Shown here one piece after another: positions 1-9,604 of a DNA stretch of 64,000 nt. This stretch comes from Rhodoferax sp. OV413 (GTDB lineage Bacteria; Pseudomonadota; Gammaproteobacteria; Burkholderiales; Burkholderiaceae_C). The stretch spans positions 57,641-121,640 of the forward strand of contig CAMAWD010000009.1 in assembly GCA_945861785.1 (NCBI GenBank), in the 5' to 3' direction. The stretch's first letter is position 1. Each line of letters begins with the position of its first letter. The position numbers and the translations under genes were made by a program. Below the pieces are notes generated by a model. That model did not search any database, had not been told where the DNA came from, and saw only the letters and a program-made list of their open reading frames with translations.

Positions 1-975
1 GAAGGCCGCCACCTTTGGGCCATGGTCTACCTGCTGCACAAGCATTTCGGGCGCGACGGTCGCGAGGAGGGCGAGGCACTGCTGCAGCGGCGCAGCGGCC
101 AGCAGGACAACCCGCGCATCCTGCAGGCTTTCAACGAAGAAACACCCGACTGGTTGTCGTTCTTCATGTTCACCTATTTCACCGACCGCGACGGCAAGTT
201 CCAGCTCTGCGCGCTGGCCGAATCCAGCTTCGACCCGCTGGCGCGCACCACCAAGTTCATGCTGACCGAGGAGGCGCACCACATGTTCGTTGGCGAGAGC
301 GGCATCTCGCGCGTGATCCAGCGCACCTGTGCGGCGATGAACGAGCTCAAGACCGATGATGCAGCCAAACTGCGCGCCGCCGGCGTGATCGACCTGCCCA
401 CGCTGCAGCGTTACCTGAACTTCCACTTCAGCGTCACCATCGACCTGTTCGGCGCCGACGAGTCGAGCAACGCTGCCACCTTCTACTCGACCGGCATCAA
501 GGGGCGTTTTGATGAAGGCAAACGCAACGACGACCACATCCTCAAGGGCCAGACCTACAAGGTGCTGGCGGTGCAGGGCGACCAGTTGGTGGAGCGCGAG
601 GTGCCGATGCTCAACGCGCTCAACGAAGTGCTGCGCGACGACTACATCAAGGACTCGATCGGCGGCGTGGGCCGTTGGAACAAGGTGATCGAAAAGGCCG
701 GCATTCCGTTCCGGCTGCAGACGCCGCACAAGGCCTTCCACCGCAACATCGGTGCGCTGGCCGGCGCCAAGGTGTCGCCGGACGGGCGCGTGGTGAGCCA
801 GGCCGAATGGGCCGCCAAGGTCGGCGACTGGTTGCCAACCGCGACCGACCGCGCCTTCGTGGCCAGCCTGATGGGTCGCGTGGTCGAGCCCGGCAAGTTC
901 GCCAACTGGATCGCGCCGCCTGTCATGGGCATCAACCGCCAGCCGGTGGATTTCGAATACGTGCGTTTCAACTGA
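1..975 (+). CDS. boxB: Benzoyl-CoA 2,3-epoxidase, diiron subunit BoxB (5' partial)
   Basis: The catalytic diiron subunit of benzoyl-CoA epoxidase inserts oxygen into benzoyl-CoA in the aerobic CoA-dependent (box) pathway in the cytoplasm. The frame is open to the first base of the window and reads [12 protein letters not shown] before the first internal ATG at 22, so the N-terminal third lies upstream; about 324 of roughly 475 residues are present. The motif [11 protein letters not shown] fits a ferritin-like EExxH metal-binding helix. BoxA, its electron-transfer partner, starts 5 nt after the stop. The family assignment is confident from the long run of BoxB-typical residues. Confidence 0.95.
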   Translation, partial: EGRHLWAMVYLLHKHFGRDGREEGEALLQRRSGQQDNPRILQAFNEETPDWLSFFMFTYFTDRDGKFQLCALAESSFDPLARTTKFMLTEEAHHMFVGESGISRVIQRTCAAMNELKTDDAAKLRAAGVIDLPTLQRYLNFHFSVTIDLFGADESSNAATFYSTGIKGRFDEGKRNDDHILKGQTYKVLAVQGDQLVEREVPMLNALNEVLRDDYIKDSIGGVGRWNKVIEKAGIPFRLQTPHKAFHRNIGALAGAKVSPDGRVVSQAEWAAKVGDWLPTATDRAFVASLMGRVVEPGKFANWIAPPVMGINRQPVDFEYVRFN

Positions 976-980
976 TTGCC

Positions 981-2261
981 ATGGACATGGCAGATACGGC
1001 TGTCATCCGGCAGCACCTGATCGACCCCGAGATCTGCATCCGGTGCAACACCTGCGAGGCGACCTGCCCGGTGGGGGCCATCACGCACGACGACCGCAAC
1101 TACGTGGTGGAGGCCGACAAGTGCAATCTGTGCATGGCCTGTATTGCGCCTTGCCCGACCGGTTCCATCGACAACTGGCGCACCATGCTGCGGGTGAAGG
1201 CCTATCCGGTGGCGGAGCAACTGGTGTGGGACGAGTTGCCTGAAGAGGTGCCGCCGGACCAGCTTGCCGAAGGGGGTGATGCCGCGCCCGATGGGCTGCC
1301 GGTGCAGTCGCCATCTGCGCAGGAGGCGGTGGTGGCTGTTGGCACGCACGTGCACGCCAACCAGCAGGTTGGTGCGACGCTGCCACCGTGGTCGGCCGCG
1401 CATGCTTACACCAACCTGTATGGGCCCAAAGCCGCATCCGTATCGGTGAGCGCAACGGTGTCGGGCAATGTCAGGGTGACTGCGGTGGGACGCGACTACG
1501 ACACCCACCATGTCGTGCTCGATTTCGGCGCCATGCCGTTCCCGGTGCTCGAAGGCCAGTCGATCGGCATCCTCCCGCCTGGCCAGGACGCGGCGGGGCG
1601 GCCGCACCATGCACGCCAGTATTCGATCGCCAGCCCGCGCAACGGCGAGCGCCCGGGCTACAACAACCTGTCATTGACGGTGAAGCGGGTGTTGCAGGAC
1701 CACCAGGGCGCACCGGTGCGTGGCGTCGCGTCGAACTACCTGTGTGACCTGCAGGTGGGCGACAAGGTGCAGGTGATCGGGCCTTTCGGTGCCAGTTTCC
1801 TGATGCCCAACCATCCGCGTTCCAGCATTGTCATGATCTGCACCGGCACCGGCAGTGCGCCCATGCGTGCCATGACCGAATGGCGGCGGCGGCTGCGCGC
1901 ATCCGGCAAGTTCGAAGGCGGAAAGCTGATGTTGTTCTTCGGTGCCCGCACGCAGGAAGAACTGCCGTATTTCGGCCCGTTGCAAAACCTGCCCAGGGAT
2001 TTCATCGACAGCAACTTTGCGTTTTCGCGAACACCGGGGCAACCCAAGCGCTATGTGCAGGACGTGATGCACGAGCGCGCGCCCGATCTGGTGGCGCTGC
2101 TGCAGGACCCCGACAGCTACTTCTACGTGTGCGGCCTCAAGAGCATGGAAGAGGGCGTGGTGCTCGCCTTGCGCGATGTGGCGCAGTCGGCAGGGCTGGA
2201 CTGGGATGTGATCGGCACGGCGCTCAAGTTGCAGGGGCGACTGCATCTGGAGACCTATTGA
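981..2261 (+). CDS. boxA: Benzoyl-CoA 2,3-epoxidase reductase subunit BoxA
   Basis: BoxA passes electrons from NADPH to the diiron subunit BoxB. Of 426 residues, the N-terminus holds two [4Fe-4S] ferredoxin motifs (C19, C22, C25, C29 and C48, C51, C54, C58). A linker rich in Ala, Gln and Val follows, then a ferredoxin-NADP reductase module with the FAD motif RQYSIAS and the nucleotide-binding motif [11 protein letters not shown], ending in an aromatic residue pair LETY as in FNR-type proteins. The ATG at 981 is chosen; a second ATG at 987 is also possible, and neither has a clear ribosome binding site, so translation may be coupled to boxB 5 nt upstream. Confidence 0.95.
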   Translation: MDMADTAVIRQHLIDPEICIRCNTCEATCPVGAITHDDRNYVVEADKCNLCMACIAPCPTGSIDNWRTMLRVKAYPVAEQLVWDELPEEVPPDQLAEGGDAAPDGLPVQSPSAQEAVVAVGTHVHANQQVGATLPPWSAAHAYTNLYGPKAASVSVSATVSGNVRVTAVGRDYDTHHVVLDFGAMPFPVLEGQSIGILPPGQDAAGRPHHARQYSIASPRNGERPGYNNLSLTVKRVLQDHQGAPVRGVASNYLCDLQVGDKVQVIGPFGASFLMPNHPRSSIVMICTGTGSAPMRAMTEWRRRLRASGKFEGGKLMLFFGARTQEELPYFGPLQNLPRDFIDSNFAFSRTPGQPKRYVQDVMHERAPDLVALLQDPDSYFYVCGLKSMEEGVVLALRDVAQSAGLDWDVIGTALKLQGRLHLETY

Positions 2262-2446
2262 GGGTGTCTCATGGCGTGGAGCGTCGGCCCGGGTCGCCAA
2301 TCGGCTGGATCGGGAAATTCGGCTGGGTTGACGGTGCTTGGGGAGCGGCGAACACAGTTTTGAGTGGTACGTGGGCTACCGTATGGTGTTGGAATCGGCG
2401 TCTTGAGCCCTGACTTGTTCATGAACCGTTTGAAGGAGAAAAAATC

Positions 2447-2683
2447 ATGAGTGCACTCAGTGTCCGGTTGCCCGAGTCCCTGCACAAGTACGCCAGAGAA
2501 TACGCGGCTCAGGAGGGCATCTCCGTCAATCAACTTATCAGCACGGCGCTGGCCGAGAAGTTATCTGCCCTTGCCACGGAGGACTTTCTGGAACTGCGGG
2601 CCAAGCGCGGTACCCGCAAAAAGTTTGACGCGGTGCTCGCCAAGGTGCCAGACGAGGCAGCCGATATGCGGGACCGAAAGTAG
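2447..2683 (+). CDS. Ribbon-helix-helix (HicB-type) antitoxin-like protein, orphan
   Basis: A 78-residue protein that starts with the ribbon-helix-helix signature LSVRLPESLHKYAREYAAQEGISVNQLI, as in the C-terminal DNA-binding domain of HicB-family antitoxins and related small RHH repressors. A good ribbon of purines (AAGGAGAA at about 2431) precedes the ATG. The second half is charged and would be the partner-binding tail. No toxin gene follows: the next 180 bases carry only a broken frame. It may therefore be an orphan antitoxin or a stand-alone autoregulator; DNA binding is inferred from the fold only. Confidence 0.7.
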   Translation: MSALSVRLPESLHKYAREYAAQEGISVNQLISTALAEKLSALATEDFLELRAKRGTRKKFDAVLAKVPDEAADMRDRK

Positions 2684-2990
2684 GGCAACGCCAGATTTTC
2701 GCCAAGTCGTGGATGTCGCGGGCTGTCCTGGAGCCGGCATGCGCCGAAATATTTCTCCATGGCTGTGCAGCAGAGCAAAGGCTGTTTACCCTGTGGGGAT
2801 GTGACCATGAAGGCTGGCTGCCCATTGACGCCATCGCCACCGTGGCTTGAAGGACACCACCATGCAACCGCTCAAGGGCATCACCGTCGTTACGCTGGAA
2901 CACGCGATTGCCGCGCCATTTGCCACACGCCTATGGGCCGTTCAAGGCCGCAGACCGAAACACGGCGGCGCGCGGTGTCGCTTGGTGAGC
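2684..2990. other. Intergenic stretch with gene remnants
   Basis: Between the RHH gene and the zinc-ribbon gene there is no intact gene. One frame runs open without an ATG up to a TGA at 2848 and ends in DHEGWLPIDAIATVA, which looks like the tail of a lost gene but is not recognised. A clear CoA-transferase start follows at 2862. The stretch looks like a deletion or insertion scar. Confidence 0.5.
2862..2930 (+). pseudogene. 5' remnant of a CaiB/BaiF family III CoA-transferase
   Basis: The first 23 codons read MQPLKGITVVTLEHAIAAPF followed by ATR, the hallmark N-terminus of family III (CaiB/BaiF) CoA-transferases, which normally run on for about 400 residues with a QLADLGA-type sequence. Here the similarity stops abruptly after ATR and the frame continues into unrelated residues. 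An AAGGA ribosome binding site is preserved about 8 nt before the ATG, so this is the genuine front end of a gene whose body has been lost. Confidence 0.7.
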
Positions 2991-3269
2991 TCAGTCAAAT
3001 ATCTCGTTGAGCCACGACTTCTTGCGGCTGCGCTGGTAGTGCTGGCCATCGCGGTAGCCGGAGTCCACAAAGTCCGGTGGCTGGCGACTGCGCGCCGGTG
3101 GCACCGGCGCTGCCGCAGCAGGCGCGACTGCGCTGGCCGCACGGTCCAGCAACTTGTCGAGTTCACCGCGGTCCAGCCAGATACCTCGGCAAGCTGGGCA
3201 GTAGTCGATTTCAACTCCCTGCCGATCGGTCATCACCAGGGTTGTGTCGGGGCAGGCTGGGCATTTCAT
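2991..3269 (-). CDS. TFIIB-type zinc-ribbon protein
   Basis: A 92-residue protein with an N-terminal zinc ribbon: CPAC at residues 3-6 and CPAC near residue 24, followed by RGIWLDRGELDKLL, the standard signature of the bacterial zf-TFIIB family. A flexible Ala/Pro stretch and a basic C-terminus (RSRKKSWLNEIFD) complete it. The cellular role of this family is unknown; metal binding is predicted from the four cysteines. It starts inside the stop codon of the HPF-like gene (ATGA, 4 nt), so the two are translationally coupled and probably co-regulated. Confidence 0.85.
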   Translation of the reverse strand: MKCPACPDTTLVMTDRQGVEIDYCPACRGIWLDRGELDKLLDRAASAVAPAAAAPVPPARSRQPPDFVDSGYRDGQHYQRSRKKSWLNEIFD

Positions 3270-3616
3270 GGAGATCTTTCCTTGTGTTCGAAGGGGGCGG
3301 GCGGGGAGCCTGATTTCTTTTGATTGCGCTGCAAGCTGCGCGTCAGTACCTGGGTGGCGCGGCGCAGAGATCGGTCCAACGCGGTGCGCCAGTTGCGTGC
3401 GAGCGAGGCGATGACAACCGTGCCGGCAGCCTGGGTCTTGAGCTCCAGTTGGCAGCGTTTGTCCACGCCACCACGCGGGCCGTTCACGTCAGAGAACTGC
3501 ACCTTGGCGCGCGGCACCTGGGTGCTCAGGCGGCGCAGCGCAAAACGCACGCGCTCGACGGAGAGGTCCCGCAGGTTGGCGCCATCGGCATCGCGGGATT
3601 CAAAAACTATTTGCAT
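3266..3616 (-). CDS. HPF/RaiA-family ribosome-associated protein
   Basis: A 116-residue protein resembling the N-terminal domain of hibernation promoting factor/YfiA (sigma-54 modulation family): MQIVFESRDADGANLRDLSVERVRFALRRL forms the first strand-helix unit and the basic region around VIASLARNWRTALDRSLRRA the second. Such proteins bind the 30S decoding site and silence or protect ribosomes under stress. It lacks the C-terminal dimerisation domain of long HPF. It is the first gene of a two-gene minus-strand unit with the zinc-ribbon gene, and faces the NhaR-like regulator across a 100-nt gap carrying a perfect palindrome. Confidence 0.75.
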   Translation of the reverse strand: MQIVFESRDADGANLRDLSVERVRFALRRLSTQVPRAKVQFSDVNGPRGGVDKRCQLELKTQAAGTVVIASLARNWRTALDRSLRRATQVLTRSLQRNQKKSGSPPAPFEHKERSP

Positions 3617-3660
3617 TGAGTTGCCTCCAGTGGGTGAAAGAAGACCCCACGATAGGACTC

Positions 3661-3673
3661 CACTAGACTAGTG
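3661..3673. promoter_or_regulatory. Palindrome between divergent HPF-like and NhaR-like genes
   Basis: CACTAG-A-CTAGTG is a perfect 6-bp dyad around one central base. It lies 44 nt before the LysR-type gene and 45 nt before the HPF-like gene, a normal operator position for autoregulation. Which protein binds it is not known. Confidence 0.4.
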
Positions 3674-3716
3674 AAAAGCAGCAAATTCCCTATCCAGATT
3701 CCCGAAAATACTGACC

Positions 3717-4601
3717 ATGAGCACTCCCTTCAATTACAAGCATCTGTATTACTTCTGGGTGGTGGCAAAAGAGGGCGGCATCTCGCGGGCTGCCGACAAG
3801 CTGGACATGGCGGTGCAAACAGTCAGCGCCCAGGTGCGTGAACTGGAGCGGTCGCTTGGTTTTGCCCTGCTCAAGCCTGCCGGGCGCGGCTTGGTGCTGA
3901 CGGATGCGGGCGTGGCCGCCATGCACCAGGCCGACCAGATTTTTCAGTTGGGCGACAATCTGCCAGCATTGGTGCGTGATGCTGTGAGCACACCGACCGT
4001 GCGCCTGGCAGTGGGTATTTCAGATGGCCTGCCCAAACTCGTGGTGCGCCGCCTTTTGCAGCCGGTGATCTCCGAGCCCAACTTGCGCTTGCTGTGCAAT
4101 GAGGGTGAGTTTGACGAACTGCTCGGTGATCTCGCGTTGCACCGCTTGGACCTGGTGCTGTCAGACCGCATTGCCCCGGGCAACCCCAACATCAAGCTGT
4201 ACAGCCATCGAATGGGGTCGTCCGCCATCGCCTGGTACGGCACGGCGAAGTTGGTCGAGCAAGCAAGCAGGGATTTCCCGCGAAGTCTGGGCGAAGTGCC
4301 CGTGCTGATGCCCACCGCGCATGCCGCGGTACGTGCCCGCCTGGACCACTGGTTTGAGCAGCATGCGATTCGGCCGCGCATTGTGGGCGAGTTCGAAGAC
4401 AGTGCCCTGCTAAAGACGTTTGGCGCCAGCGGCATGGGGATTTTTCCCGCCGCCGAATGGGTGCATGAAGATCTGCTGGCCCATTACGCCGTGCAGCGCC
4501 TGGGCCCCTGCGAAGGGGTGACCGAGCATTTTTTTGCGATTGGCACCGAAAAGAAGGTGCAGCACCCGCTGGTGCAGCGGGTGCTGCAACCCGCACTTTG
4601 A
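3717..4601 (+). CDS. nhaR: LysR-family transcriptional regulator, NhaR-like
   Basis: A 294-residue LysR-type regulator. The N-terminus (NYKHLYYFWVVAKEGGISRAADKLDMAVQTVSAQVRELE) is the winged helix-turn-helix and has the YKHLYYFW start typical of NhaR, the Na+-responsive activator of nhaA and other genes in E. coli. Residues from about 90 on form the effector-binding domain. The neighbour on the opposite strand is TerC rather than an antiporter, so its target here is unknown. It converges with terC with only 13 nt between stop codons. The gene symbol rests on sequence style only. Confidence 0.75.
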   Translation: MSTPFNYKHLYYFWVVAKEGGISRAADKLDMAVQTVSAQVRELERSLGFALLKPAGRGLVLTDAGVAAMHQADQIFQLGDNLPALVRDAVSTPTVRLAVGISDGLPKLVVRRLLQPVISEPNLRLLCNEGEFDELLGDLALHRLDLVLSDRIAPGNPNIKLYSHRMGSSAIAWYGTAKLVEQASRDFPRSLGEVPVLMPTAHAAVRARLDHWFEQHAIRPRIVGEFEDSALLKTFGASGMGIFPAAEWVHEDLLAHYAVQRLGPCEGVTEHFFAIGTEKKVQHPLVQRVLQPAL

Positions 4602-4614
4602 GTCTGTGCAGTTT

Positions 4615-5580
4615 TCAATGCGCCTTCTTGGGTTGCGCCGTGGCTGTGCGCACGCTCAGCACCATGGTTAACACCAGGATGCCCACAACAACCCCCAGCG
4701 AGAACAGCACCGGAATCTTGTAGATGTCGATCAGACACATCTTCGTCCCGATGAACACCAAAATCACCGCCAGGCCATAGTTGAGCAAGTGGAATTTGTT
4801 GGCCACTGCGGCCAGCAAAAAGTACATCGCCCGCAGGCCCAATATGGCGAACACATTGCTGGTCAGCACGATGAACGGGTCGCTGGTGATGGCAAAAATT
4901 GCGGGGATCGAATCGACGGCGAAGATGACATCGGTCAGCGCAATCAGGCAGATCACCATGAACAGCGGCGTCGCGATCTTCTTGCCGTTTTCCACAGTCC
5001 AGAAGTTCTCGCCATCGAAGTTCCTGCTCACAGGCAACAGTTTGCGCAGCAGTCTGAGCGCCGGGTTGGCGTCGAGGTCGGGCTCCTTGCCGGCGGCCCA
5101 CCACATCTTCACGCCGGTGAGAATGAGGAACGCACCGAAGACGTACAAGATCCAGTGGAACTCGGCCAGCAACCAACCGCCCACCAGGATCATGATGGTG
5201 CGCAGCACGATCGCTCCGATGATGCCGATCATCAATACCCGCTTCTGAAACTGCGTGGGCACTGCGAAATAGGTGAAGATCAACAGGAATACGAAGATGT
5301 TGTCCACTGCCAGCGACTTTTCAATCAAGTAGCCGGTGAGGAATTCGAGCGACTTGGTATTGGCAATTTCCGTTGAGCCTGTGGCGTCTCTGACCGCCCA
5401 CCAGAACAAGCCATTGAACAAAAAGCTGAGTGCGATCCAGACCAGCGACCAGTTCAGTGCTTCTTTGACGCCAATGTCGTGCGAGCCCTGTTTTTTTAGC
5501 ACCACGAAGTCAATGAACAGCGACACCAGCACGATGCCACCAAAGGTGGCCCACAACCAGAGTGGAGCAATCGTCTGCAT
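4615..5580 (-). CDS. TerC/Alx-family integral membrane protein
   Basis: A 321-residue inner-membrane protein with about nine hydrophobic segments. The signatures ...FLTGYLIEKSLAVDNIFVFLLIF and ALTDVIFAVDSIPAIFAITSDPFIVLTSN are diagnostic of the TerC family; the acidic residues in these motifs sit inside the membrane and bind or conduct metal ions. E. coli Alx exports Mn2+, and TerC proteins have also been linked to tellurite resistance and to metal supply for secreted enzymes. Length and topology match Alx. A 265-nt divergent region separates it from the dienelactone hydrolase gene; I find no Mn2+ riboswitch signature in its leader, only a short CCCC/GGGG hairpin at 5610-5621. Confidence 0.9.
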   Translation of the reverse strand: MQTIAPLWLWATFGGIVLVSLFIDFVVLKKQGSHDIGVKEALNWSLVWIALSFLFNGLFWWAVRDATGSTEIANTKSLEFLTGYLIEKSLAVDNIFVFLLIFTYFAVPTQFQKRVLMIGIIGAIVLRTIMILVGGWLLAEFHWILYVFGAFLILTGVKMWWAAGKEPDLDANPALRLLRKLLPVSRNFDGENFWTVENGKKIATPLFMVICLIALTDVIFAVDSIPAIFAITSDPFIVLTSNVFAILGLRAMYFLLAAVANKFHLLNYGLAVILVFIGTKMCLIDIYKIPVLFSLGVVVGILVLTMVLSVRTATAQPKKAH

Positions 5581-5845
5581 AAATACCTTGTAAGTTGGAG
5601 AAAGGCCACCCCCGCAAGGGGCTTTGCATGCGCGGTATGTGAAAACGCCAGCACATGAATGAGAGGCGAGTCTAACGAGATAATCACTTGTTTATCGTGA
5701 CTTTTAAGGCGTAAAAGTTCGGAAAAAAAGGAGTGTTTGGGCGAGTTTTCCTGTGGTTGAGCTGGTTGGTCCGGTCGCCCCCCGCAGGCGTACCGTGCTA
5801 CGCTGCGCCAACAGACAATCGCAGACGACAACAGGAGACATTGCC

Positions 5846-6586
5846 ATGATCGAGCACCACGTCGATATCGCTACCGCCGACGGCGCCATGAACTGCTTCG
5901 TGGTCCACCCGGAAGAGGGGGGCCCGCACCCGGTGGTGTTGTTCTACATGGACGCACCAGGCAAGCGCGAGGAGCTGCACGACATGGCGCGGCGGATCGC
6001 GGCGGTGGGGTATTTCGTGGTGCTGCCCAACCTTTACTACCGGCGTTCACGCGATTTCTGGCTTACCGAGCGAACCGAGGCCATGATGGCCCACATGTTT
6101 GGCCTGATGGCCACACTAGACACCAGCACCAACCGCTGCGACACACAGGCCATGTTGGACTACGTCGACGGACAGAAGCAGGCGGACGCATCGCGTGTGG
6201 GAGCCGTGGGATATTGCATGAGCGGGCCATTTGTGGTGTGGGCGGCGGCGGGATTTCCGGATCGGCTGCGGTGCATTGCCTCGATTCATGGCGCCAACAT
6301 GGCGACCGCGGCGCCGGATTCGCCGCACCGTGCGGTGGCCGGTGTGCGCTGCGAAAGTTACTTTGCGTGTGCCGAGAACGACAAGTGGGCGCCACCGGCC
6401 GACATCGGCAAGCTCGAATCGGCACTCCAATCGGCCGGCGTGCCACACCGCATCGAGTGGTACCCGGGTGCCGGGCACGGGTTTGTGTTTCCGTTGCGAG
6501 CCGGAATTTACGACAGGGCTGCCGCAGAGCGCCACTGGGAGCGTCTGTTCGCGCTGTTCGGGCGCAACCTGAAGCCCGCGCCCTGA
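5846..6586 (+). CDS. Dienelactone hydrolase family protein
   Basis: A 246-residue alpha/beta hydrolase of the dienelactone hydrolase type. The nucleophile is C124 in GAVGYCMSG, with an acid residue in CAENDKWAP and histidine in GAGHGFVFP, giving the Cys-Asp-His triad of this family. Family members hydrolyse dienelactone in chlorocatechol pathways, but many act on other esters or lactones. The ATG at 5846 is preferred over earlier in-frame starts because ACAGGAGAC sits 6 nt upstream and because the fold begins there. No chlorocatechol genes are next to it, so the substrate is unknown. Confidence 0.88.
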   Translation: MIEHHVDIATADGAMNCFVVHPEEGGPHPVVLFYMDAPGKREELHDMARRIAAVGYFVVLPNLYYRRSRDFWLTERTEAMMAHMFGLMATLDTSTNRCDTQAMLDYVDGQKQADASRVGAVGYCMSGPFVVWAAAGFPDRLRCIASIHGANMATAAPDSPHRAVAGVRCESYFACAENDKWAPPADIGKLESALQSAGVPHRIEWYPGAGHGFVFPLRAGIYDRAAAERHWERLFALFGRNLKPAP

Positions 6587-6954
6587 CGGCGCAGCGATGG
6601 CTGCATTCGGCTATCTGGACCGCGGTTCGCAACGCCCAGGGCGTTGCACGACAACACGCTGTGTTCGTCCTTTTCCAGGTACTGGCTCAAGCGCACACTG
6701 GGCCAGGCGGCTTCAGCCGATTCCTGGTTGCGCCCGAGGTTGACAGACACAAACGCATCGGTCGTGAGCGCCATGACGTCGCCCGAAGTGTCGCCCAGCA
6801 ACTGGAGCAGCTGGTCGAGCCTGTCGTTGCCGTATTCCTGTACGTCGGTTTGCCTGGTTCTATTTTGTGCGAGAAAGCAGTCGATCCGGCGTGCAGGCTA
6901 AACTGCGGCATCTGTTTTTCTGCGAACCCGCATCCCGTGCGCGCCCTGCGCCTG
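6587..6954. other. Non-coding gap with a possible minus-strand remnant
   Basis: This 368-nt gap between two hydrolase genes has no convincing gene. On the minus strand one frame stays open from about 6898 down past 6590 and reads plausible protein (for example DRLDQLLQLLGDTSGDVMAL), but it has no ATG with a ribosome binding site, runs antisense into the hydrolase gene and is not recognised. It may be a decayed gene. Confidence 0.35.
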
Positions 6955-7770
6955 ATGACCCTCACACGCACCGCGCTTTTCGTCACCCTGGTGGGCCTGG
7001 CCCTGTATGCCGGTGCGCTTGCCTGGTTGTGGCTGCGCCAGGAAAAGCTTCTGTTTGCGCCGACCGTGCTGCCAGCCAGCCAGCCATTGGCCCAGGCGCC
7101 TGACATCCATGAGGTGGCAATCGATGTTCCGGGCGCCCGCCTGTCGGCCTTGCACCTGCGATTGCCCCAGCCCAAGGGCGTCGTGTTTTTCCTTCACGGT
7201 AACGGTGGCAGCCTGGCCACCTGGTTTGTCAACCCCGAGTACTACCGCCGGGTCAATTTCGACCTGTTCATGATCGACTACCGGGGTTTCGGCAAGAGCA
7301 CCGGGCAGATCGAAAGCGAAGCCCAGTTGCGTGCTGATGTCAGCGCTGCATGGGCCACGGTTTCCGGGCAGTACGTGGGCCGCAAAATTGTGATTTATGG
7401 CCGCTCGCTGGGTTCCGGCCTGGCCGCTGGCCTGGCGGCCGACCTGTCGGTTGGCAATGTGCCTGACCTGACCGTGCTGGTGTCGCCCTACCGCAGCATG
7501 GCAGCGCTCGCAGTGGAGCACTACGCCTGGGTGCCGCAGGCCGTGTTGCGTTACCCCATGCGCACCGACGCACTGATCGGCAGGATTCGCAGCCCCCTGC
7601 TGCTGGTCCATGGCGAGCGCGACCTGCTGATCGCCCCCAGCCACAGCGAGGCGCTCAAGGCGCTGGCGCCACAAGCCACGTTGTTGCGCGTGCCAGGGGC
7701 TGGGCACAACGACCTGCAGGAGTTCGACGTTTACCTTGGGGCCTTCGCCGGGGCGTTGCTGGCGCTGTAG
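6955..7770 (+). CDS. Membrane-anchored alpha/beta hydrolase
   Basis: A 271-residue protein with one N-terminal membrane segment (residues about 4-24, LFVTLVGLALYAGALAWLWL), followed by an alpha/beta hydrolase domain. The oxyanion motif FFLHGNGG, the nucleophile elbow GRSLGSG, the acid in HGERDLLI and the histidine in GAGHNDL make up a serine hydrolase triad. This is the BEM46/YfhR type of hydrolase, tethered to the inner membrane. Substrate unknown. The ATG at 6955 starts just before the hydrophobic segment; a GTG at 6937 is an alternative. It is followed after 157 nt by fhs. Confidence 0.85.
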   Translation: MTLTRTALFVTLVGLALYAGALAWLWLRQEKLLFAPTVLPASQPLAQAPDIHEVAIDVPGARLSALHLRLPQPKGVVFFLHGNGGSLATWFVNPEYYRRVNFDLFMIDYRGFGKSTGQIESEAQLRADVSAAWATVSGQYVGRKIVIYGRSLGSGLAAGLAADLSVGNVPDLTVLVSPYRSMAALAVEHYAWVPQAVLRYPMRTDALIGRIRSPLLLVHGERDLLIAPSHSEALKALAPQATLLRVPGAGHNDLQEFDVYLGAFAGALLAL

Positions 7771-7927
7771 TGGTCTTGCGCCGTTGCCTGGGCGTTGCCG
7801 ATCCGGGGGCGTCAAAGACCGGGGCGCACGGCGCACGCAGTGGTCAAACGAGTGACACCCGGCGCCCCGCGGTGCCATCGGCAGTGCCACAATTGCCTTC
7901 TCCCACCACCAACAACAAGGAGACACC

Positions 7928-9604
7928 GTGGCCCTTTCGGACATCGACATCGCGCAGGCAGCCAAGCTCAAACCCATTCTGCAAATGGCCCAGGACCGCT
8001 TGAACATACCGCTCGAAGCCCTCGAGCCTTATGGGCACTACAAGGCCAAGATCGACCTGAACTGGCTTGGCCAGCAGACCGGGCCGAATGGCAAACTGGT
8101 GCTGGTCACCGCGATCAGTCCGACCCCGGCCGGGGAAGGCAAGACCACCACCACGGTGGGTCTGGGCGATGCGCTCAACCGCATCGGAAAACGGGCGGTG
8201 ATCGCCCTGCGCGAACCTTCTCTGGGGCCGGTTTTCGGCATGAAGGGCGGTGCGGCGGGTGGTGGTTATGCGCAGGTGGTTCCGATGGAGGACATCAACC
8301 TGCATTTCACCGGTGACTTCAATGCCATTGCATTGGCGCACAACCTGCTCGCCGCGTTGCTGGACAACCATATCCACCATGGCAACGCGCTGGGTTTCGA
8401 TTCGCGTCGGATCGTCTGGCGCCGCGTGATGGACATGAACGACCGGGCCCTGCGCTCCACCGTCGTTTCGCTTGGCGGACCGGGCAATGGCTTCCCGCGG
8501 GAGGACGGCTTTGACATCGTGGTGGCCTCCGAGGTGATGGCCATCTTCTGCCTGGCCACCTCGCGCAAGGACCTCAAGAAGCGTTTGGCCAACATCATCG
8601 TGGGTTACACGCGCGACCAGACTCCGATCCGGGCAAGTGACCTGCAGGCCCAGGGTGCCATGGCGGCGCTGCTCAAGGACGCGATCAAACCCAACTTGGT
8701 GCAGACGCTCGAGAACAACCCGGCCATCATCCATGGCGGGCCATTTGCCAACATCGCCCACGGCTGCAACACGGTCACGGCAACACAGGCGGCGCTCAAG
8801 CTGGGCGAATACGTGGTGACCGAGGCCGGCTTCGGCGCCGACCTGGGGGCCGAAAAATTCATCGACATCAAGTGCCGCAAGTCCGGCTTGCGCCCTGACT
8901 GTGCGGTGGTCGTGGCCACGCTGCGGGCGCTCAAGCACCACGGTGGGGTGGACGCGAAAGACCTCAACACGCCAAACCTGTCTGCGGTCGAAAAGGGTCT
9001 GCCCAACCTGGAGCGGCATGTGAACAACATCCGCAACCACTACGGGCTGCCGTGCGTCGTCTCGATCAACCATTTCACGTCCGACACGCAGGAAGAACTC
9101 GACCTGCTGCGCCGCCACATGGACCGGCTGGGTGTGCCGGTGGTGCTGGCGCGGCACTGGGCCGACGGCTCGGCTGGGGCCGAAGAACTCGCGCACATGG
9201 TCGTGAAACTGGCCGAATCCGGAACGGCCCACATGCGCTTTGTCTACGAGGACAGCGACAGCCTGTGGGACAAGATGAAAGCCATCGCCACCAAGGTCTA
9301 TGGGGCGGCCGACATTTCGGCCGACACCGCTGTGCGGGCCAAGATCGCCAAGCTGCAGCAGGATGGGTATGGCCACTACCCGGTGTGTGTGGCCAAGACC
9401 CAGTATTCGTTCTCGACCGACCCGAAGTTGCGGGCGGCGCCGTCGGGCCACATGGTGAATGTGCGCGAGGTGCGCCTGGCCGCCGGTGCGGAATTCGTGG
9501 TCATGATCTGCGGCGACATCATGACCATGCCCGGTTTGCCCAAGGAGCCGGCGTCGGCACGGATCGACATCGACGACGACGGGAAGATATCCGGGCTGTT
9601 CTGA
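7928..9604 (+). CDS. fhs: Formate--tetrahydrofolate ligase
   Basis: This enzyme joins formate to tetrahydrofolate using ATP, giving 10-formyl-THF for one-carbon metabolism in the cytoplasm. The protein has 558 residues, the usual length. The ATP-binding motif [15 protein letters not shown] lies at about residues 66-80, with the conserved [23 protein letters not shown] segment just after. The start is a GTG at 7928 with a strong AAGGAG ribosome binding site 6 nt upstream. It is a single-gene unit here. In Burkholderiales it lets formate from methylated or aromatic compound breakdown enter folate metabolism. Confidence 0.97.
   Translation: MALSDIDIAQAAKLKPILQMAQDRLNIPLEALEPYGHYKAKIDLNWLGQQTGPNGKLVLVTAISPTPAGEGKTTTTVGLGDALNRIGKRAVIALREPSLGPVFGMKGGAAGGGYAQVVPMEDINLHFTGDFNAIALAHNLLAALLDNHIHHGNALGFDSRRIVWRRVMDMNDRALRSTVVSLGGPGNGFPREDGFDIVVASEVMAIFCLATSRKDLKKRLANIIVGYTRDQTPIRASDLQAQGAMAALLKDAIKPNLVQTLENNPAIIHGGPFANIAHGCNTVTATQAALKLGEYVVTEAGFGADLGAEKFIDIKCRKSGLRPDCAVVVATLRALKHHGGVDAKDLNTPNLSAVEKGLPNLERHVNNIRNHYGLPCVVSINHFTSDTQEELDLLRRHMDRLGVPVVLARHWADGSAGAEELAHMVVKLAESGTAHMRFVYEDSDSLWDKMKAIATKVYGAADISADTAVRAKIAKLQQDGYGHYPVCVAKTQYSFSTDPKLRAAPSGHMVNVREVRLAAGAEFVVMICGDIMTMPGLPKEPASARIDIDDDGKISGLF

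Noticed and set aside
2675..2850. Toxin partner for the RHH antitoxin
   Set aside because: The frame is open but has no start codon near the antitoxin, and its end does not look like a known toxin.
5581..5750. Possible Mn2+ (yybP-ykoY) riboswitch in front of the TerC/Alx gene
   Set aside because: E. coli alx has one, but the leader here shows neither the GGGGAGUA-like nor the GAGACC-like loop; only a short CCCC/GGGG hairpin is visible.
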